DNA of 64,000 nucleotides from a virus: IMG/VR virus record IMGVR_UViG_3300031963_000027, positions 1-64,000 of that record. One strand, 5' to 3'. The notes below the pieces were generated by a model. That model was given only the letters and a program-made list of their open reading frames with translations, searched no databases and was not told where the DNA came from. Within the stretch, counting starts at the first letter, position 1; the number at the start of each line of letters is the position of its first letter. Positions 61,055-64,000 of the stretch are shown in pieces. The position numbers were made by a program, and so were the translations under genes.

Positions 61055-63394
61055 AAGAGTTTCATTTCAAAAGAATTAGAGTTACAACTAAAAGCTAATA
61101 ATACTGATGTTACTATTCTTTCATCTGATGATATTAGAAGAGAATTATTAGATGATTATAGTATTAATAAATATGATCCAAGAATGCTTGAAGTGTCTTC
61201 TCAAGCTTTTAATTTGTTATATGCTAAGCTTAGAAATTACATCAGTTATCCAGTAAATAAGAAGTTTGTAATCATTGATAATACTGGTTTGAACCAACAA
61301 TTTAGAACTGACATTCTTAACATCTGTAGAGATAATAATTATAAGGTTGTCTGTATCTTGTTTGATTATAAGAACGGAGAAGACTGGTTTGTTAATGATG
61401 GTGGTGATAAGTTTGTTATTCAAAAGCATTTAGACAGATTGCAGAAACATGTGTTTAAAGAACTGAAAGCTAAAGACTATCACAAAGTTATAAGAGTCAC
61501 AGATAGGATTGAAAGTGTTAATGTTACTTATATACAAGATAAGAATAACTTACTTGTAGATGGTAATAACTACACTGTCATTGGTGATGTTCATGGTTGT
61601 GTTGATGAGTTAAAACAGCTTATTAGTAACATTAAAGATGAACATAATGTGCCAATCTTGATGGGTGATTGGATTGATAGTAAACTTGGCAGCGTAAGTT
61701 GTAATGCAGCTATTATTGATTACTTATTAGATAATCCTCAAATACTACTTGTTAAAGGTAATCATGAAGAGAACTTATATAAGAATTTAAATGACTTAAC
61801 ACGGGAGAAATTAGATAATAAATTCTTTAATAGTAGACAATTAATCTATGACTTTCCAGAGTATAAGACTAAGTTTATAGAACTTTATAATAGAAGTTAT
61901 ACTAGTATTAGAGGTCAAGGCTTTATTGTTACTCATGCTCCTTGTAAGAGTAAGTACTTGTTAACAAGTCTTAATAAGATGACTAACTTATATTATACGA
62001 CTGAAGAGAAGTGTGATCTTATTAATGAGATATATACTGACAAGTATTATAATAGCTGCTGGCCTCTTCACTTATATGGTCATCTAACATTTGATAGACC
62101 TGTTAAGACTAGATTTAGTATTGGTCTTGACACTGGTGTTGGTTATGGTGGTGTGTTAACTGGTTATAATGTTGCTACTAGAAAGTTTATTATTGTTCAA
62201 TCTACCTTAGATAATAGTCTTAAACAACTTGATAATCTTACTAAGTTTAAGTATCCTGTACAAGACTTAGAAGTTAAGTTAGATGATGATGATACTAGAA
62301 AGTTAAGTAGTTTTATCAGAAACAAGGTGCCTTATATCAGTGGAACTATGTGTCCTGCTGATAAGACTGAAACAACCTTAGAAGATATTAAAACTGTGTT
62401 AGCCTACTATGCTTCTACTGGACAAACACAAGTGTTAATACAACCTAAATACATGGGTAGTAGAGCACAAGTATTATTAACTAGAAATAGTTATGAGGTG
62501 TTTACTAGAAGTGGCTTTAAGTTAAAACATACACCTGAATTAGACACTGCTATACAAGCACTAGAAGATAATGTATCCAATGAGTTAATGACTTGGCTTA
62601 ATAGTTTAGGGCCTTATACTTCAACATTATTAGATTGTGAGTTGATGCCTTGGTCTTATCTTGGTAAAGGTTTAATTGAGGATACATTTGAATCTTATTA
62701 TTATAGTCATAAGTTACACATTGAAGCTATGATTAAACATGGTTTTTATACTGATTTAGAATCTTATAAGATTAGTGATGATTATGTTAATAAGGTGCCA
62801 TCAGCAAACAAACAAGTTGGTAATCTTAATCAATGGAGAAACACTAGTAATCTAGATAATCTAAATATCTTTGGCACTGAACTAGATAAGTATGCCTCAA
62901 CTGAAGCACCTTACTTTGTTCCTTTTAATATTCTTAAAGTTGAGTCTGAAGATAAAATTCTTTATAGTAATAGTGAGTTTAATAGATTTAATAACTTTGA
63001 GTTGTTAAGCTTATTACAAACACCATTACATGTGGTTGATGTTAATGATTTAACAGAAGGGATAAAAGTACAAAACTTATATAGTCACCTCGAAGGTATT
63101 GTTGTTAAACCTTACTACAATATTGAAGGCCAAGCACCATATATTAAAGTTAGAAACATAGATTATTTAAGATTAGTTTATGGTCATGACTATACTTCTA
63201 AGTTGGATAAGTTCATTGATAAGAAAAACATTAAAGGTAAACTTAGGGTGTCTATTAATGAATGGCAACTTGGTAATGCTTTATTAGATATGCATTCCTC
63301 TGAGTTTGTTGAATCTAATAAAGAGTATGTTAATACTTTAATTAGACTAATGTTTGAGTTGAAAAAAGAACAAGGACTAGATCCAAAATTATAA
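61055..63394 (+). CDS. Pnkp-like RNA kinase/phosphatase/ligase, exon 2
   Basis: Exon 2 gives 779 residues (about 808 with exon 1). After the kinase part (SSDDIRRELLDD) comes a metallophosphatase: IGDVHGCVDEL, MGDWIDS, KGNHEEN, VTHAP and YGHL. The C-terminal ligase has QPKYMGSR (KxxGxR with the AMP lysine near residue 494), LLDCELMPW and EGIVVKPY. Such a set heals and seals broken RNA ends, as in bacterial Pnkp that repairs cut tRNAs. A Hen1 gene is not seen nearby. The kinase P-loop lysine is missing. Confidence 0.87.
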   Translation, partial: KSFISKELELQLKANNTDVTILSSDDIRRELLDDYSINKYDPRMLEVSSQAFNLLYAKLRNYISYPVNKKFVIIDNTGLNQQFRTDILNICRDNNYKVVCILFDYKNGEDWFVNDGGDKFVIQKHLDRLQKHVFKELKAKDYHKVIRVTDRIESVNVTYIQDKNNLLVDGNNYTVIGDVHGCVDELKQLISNIKDEHNVPILMGDWIDSKLGSVSCNAAIIDYLLDNPQILLVKGNHEENLYKNLNDLTREKLDNKFFNSRQLIYDFPEYKTKFIELYNRSYTSIRGQGFIVTHAPCKSKYLLTSLNKMTNLYYTTEEKCDLINEIYTDKYYNSCWPLHLYGHLTFDRPVKTRFSIGLDTGVGYGGVLTGYNVATRKFIIVQSTLDNSLKQLDNLTKFKYPVQDLEVKLDDDDTRKLSSFIRNKVPYISGTMCPADKTETTLEDIKTVLAYYASTGQTQVLIQPKYMGSRAQVLLTRNSYEVFTRSGFKLKHTPELDTAIQALEDNVSNELMTWLNSLGPYTSTLLDCELMPWSYLGKGLIEDTFESYYYSHKLHIEAMIKHGFYTDLESYKISDDYVNKVPSANKQVGNLNQWRNTSNLDNLNIFGTELDKYASTEAPYFVPFNILKVESEDKILYSNSEFNRFNNFELLSLLQTPLHVVDVNDLTEGIKVQNLYSHLEGIVVKPYYNIEGQAPYIKVRNIDYLRLVYGHDYTSKLDKFIDKKNIKGKLRVSINEWQLGNALLDMHSSEFVESNKEYVNTLIRLMFELKKEQGLDPKL

Positions 63395-63428
63395 ATAATA
63401 ATAATAATAATAAAGGAGAAATAACAAT

Positions 63429-63671
63429 ATGCCTTTCTGGAAAGCAAGAGTACTTGATCATGATGATTAAGGTAGAGAGTCTGAATCTGTATACTATGTA
63501 TCAGAACCAGATGAATTAGAAGCTTTACTTACTACATATGATGTTCATAGTATGAGTGATGATTTGCATGAAGGGACAGATGATGTTCCTAATGTTGATT
63601 TAAAAGAGATTAATGATGATACTGCTAGTAAATCAGGCGGCTAGATTAGTAACTTCTTTGGTAGGCAATAA
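63429..63671 (+). CDS. Small unknown protein with in-frame TAA and TAG
   Basis: A good ribosome-binding site (AAAGGAG) precedes ATG 63429. The frame runs to TAA 63669-63671, 80 codons, with TAA at 63468-63470 and TAG at 63642-63644. The sequence between reads smoothly (MPFWKARVLDHDD-x-GRESES; ASKSGG-x-ISNFFGRQ). Both could be Gln. Function unknown. Confidence 0.6.
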
Positions 63672-63676
63672 ATAAA

Positions 63677-63718
63677 CTATTACAAGTTAGTTGTAGCAAT
63701 ATAATTAACTTGTAATAG
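63677..63718 (+). terminator. Perfect 13-bp inverted repeat
   Basis: CTATTACAAGTTA (63677-63689) is the exact reverse complement of 63706-63718, with a 16-base loop. It follows the preceding gene like the repeats at 24499 and 43690. No U-run. Confidence 0.5.
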
Positions 63719-63740
63719 CTATAATAAGGTATTAATTAAT

Positions 63741-63969
63741 ATGTATTTAATTGTGGCTGGTTTAAGTGATTTAGATGATATTGATACTGCTAAGTATGCA
63801 GATATAAACACCAATAAAAAAGGCTTCTGTTGCTATTAGGTATGCTCAAATAATGACAAGTAGAACTGATGAAGGTACTTATGATAATGCTTTTGTTTAT
63901 GAGTTAAAGAGTAATAGTATTAAATTGTTATCAGCAAGTTATAGACGTAAAGAGAATGGTTTAATATGA
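63741..63969 (+). CDS. Unknown protein with +1 frameshift at A-run
   Basis: ATG 63741 opens IVAGLSDLDDIDTAKYADIN and then hits TAG 63837. The +1 frame continues as ASVAIRYAQIMTSRTDEG and ends at TGA 63967-63969. The switch falls at or near AATAAAAAAGG (63813-63823). Removing one base gives a coherent 76-residue protein. Programmed shift, slippage, decay or error are possible. Confidence 0.5.
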
Positions 63970-64000
63970 TAATTGACGTTAATTCTAGCAACTTTAACAT
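63966..64000 (+). CDS. Start of a gene cut by right window edge
   Basis: ATG 63966 overlaps the preceding TGA and reads MIIDVNSSNFN before the window ends. Nothing can be said of its function. Confidence 0.4.
   Translation, partial: MIIDVNSSNFN

Noticed and set aside
1-64000. Whole-genome TAG recoding to Gln
   Set aside because: Long core genes have no internal TAG, and TAG 7096-7098 lies directly before an intron core where a real stop is expected. At most, recoding is partial or context-dependent.
1-64000. CRISPR arrays or insertion sequences
   Set aside because: No regularly spaced short repeats, no transposase-like protein and no terminal repeats flanking one were seen.

Overview
The window is an AT-rich, gene-dense piece of a large double-stranded DNA tailed-phage genome, probably a myovirus-like or jumbo phage. 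Short spacers, ATGA and TAATG overlaps, a full phage replication set, tail-fibre-like proteins, many homing endonucleases, scattered tRNA genes and dozens of small unknown genes all fit this. Both ends are cut: a tail-fibre gene runs off the left edge and a gene begins at the right edge. The host is unknown. A two-piece (permuted) tmRNA resembles the form known mainly from alphaproteobacteria and a few other lineages, which is only a weak hint.

Layout: 1-1452 holds minus-strand tail-fibre-like genes. 1521-18626 is a plus-strand replication and recombination block: PD-(D/E)XK-like nuclease, RecA/UvsX, family A DNA polymerase split by a group I intron, sliding clamp, UDG-like protein, clamp loader, UvsW-like and Dda-like helicases, DnaG primase. 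18623-22462 returns to the minus strand with a 952-residue fibre-like protein and a repeat-containing neighbour. 22518-32666 has RuvC, an intein-containing B12-dependent ribonucleotide reductase, an RNA ligase and a protein resembling PduO-type cobalamin adenosyltransferases. 33340-33634 is the permuted tmRNA with a tRNA-Trp in its intervening segment. 33660-50400 is an accessory zone of small genes, tRNAs, odd tRNA-like elements, HNH endonucleases and an SPFH lipoprotein. 50400-50880 is gene-free and highly structured, probably a non-coding RNA. 50919-63394 carries an HNH protein, a thymidylate-kinase-like protein, a photolyase/cryptochrome-like protein, a methyltransferase-like protein, a conserved 736/142-residue phage pair, and an RNA end-healing and sealing enzyme (Pnkp-type) whose P-loop is split by a second group I intron with a LAGLIDADG endonuclease.

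The most unusual signal is that several small genes contain in-frame TAA, TAG or TGA codons yet stay open in one frame. A diverged paralogue pair (47881-48318 and 49584-50018) is informative: TAA in each copy aligns with CAA in the other, and TGA aligns with TGG. This suggests UAA/UAG can be read as Gln and UGA as Trp in some contexts, although the same codons also end genes. Decay by C-to-T change is the main alternative. No clear suppressor tRNA is visible. The second unusual theme is RNA: an interrupted tRNA-His, tRNA-like elements lacking normal arms, a permuted tmRNA, and two phage RNA ligases that could act on such RNAs. The third is mobile elements: two group I introns, one intein and several free-standing HNH genes.
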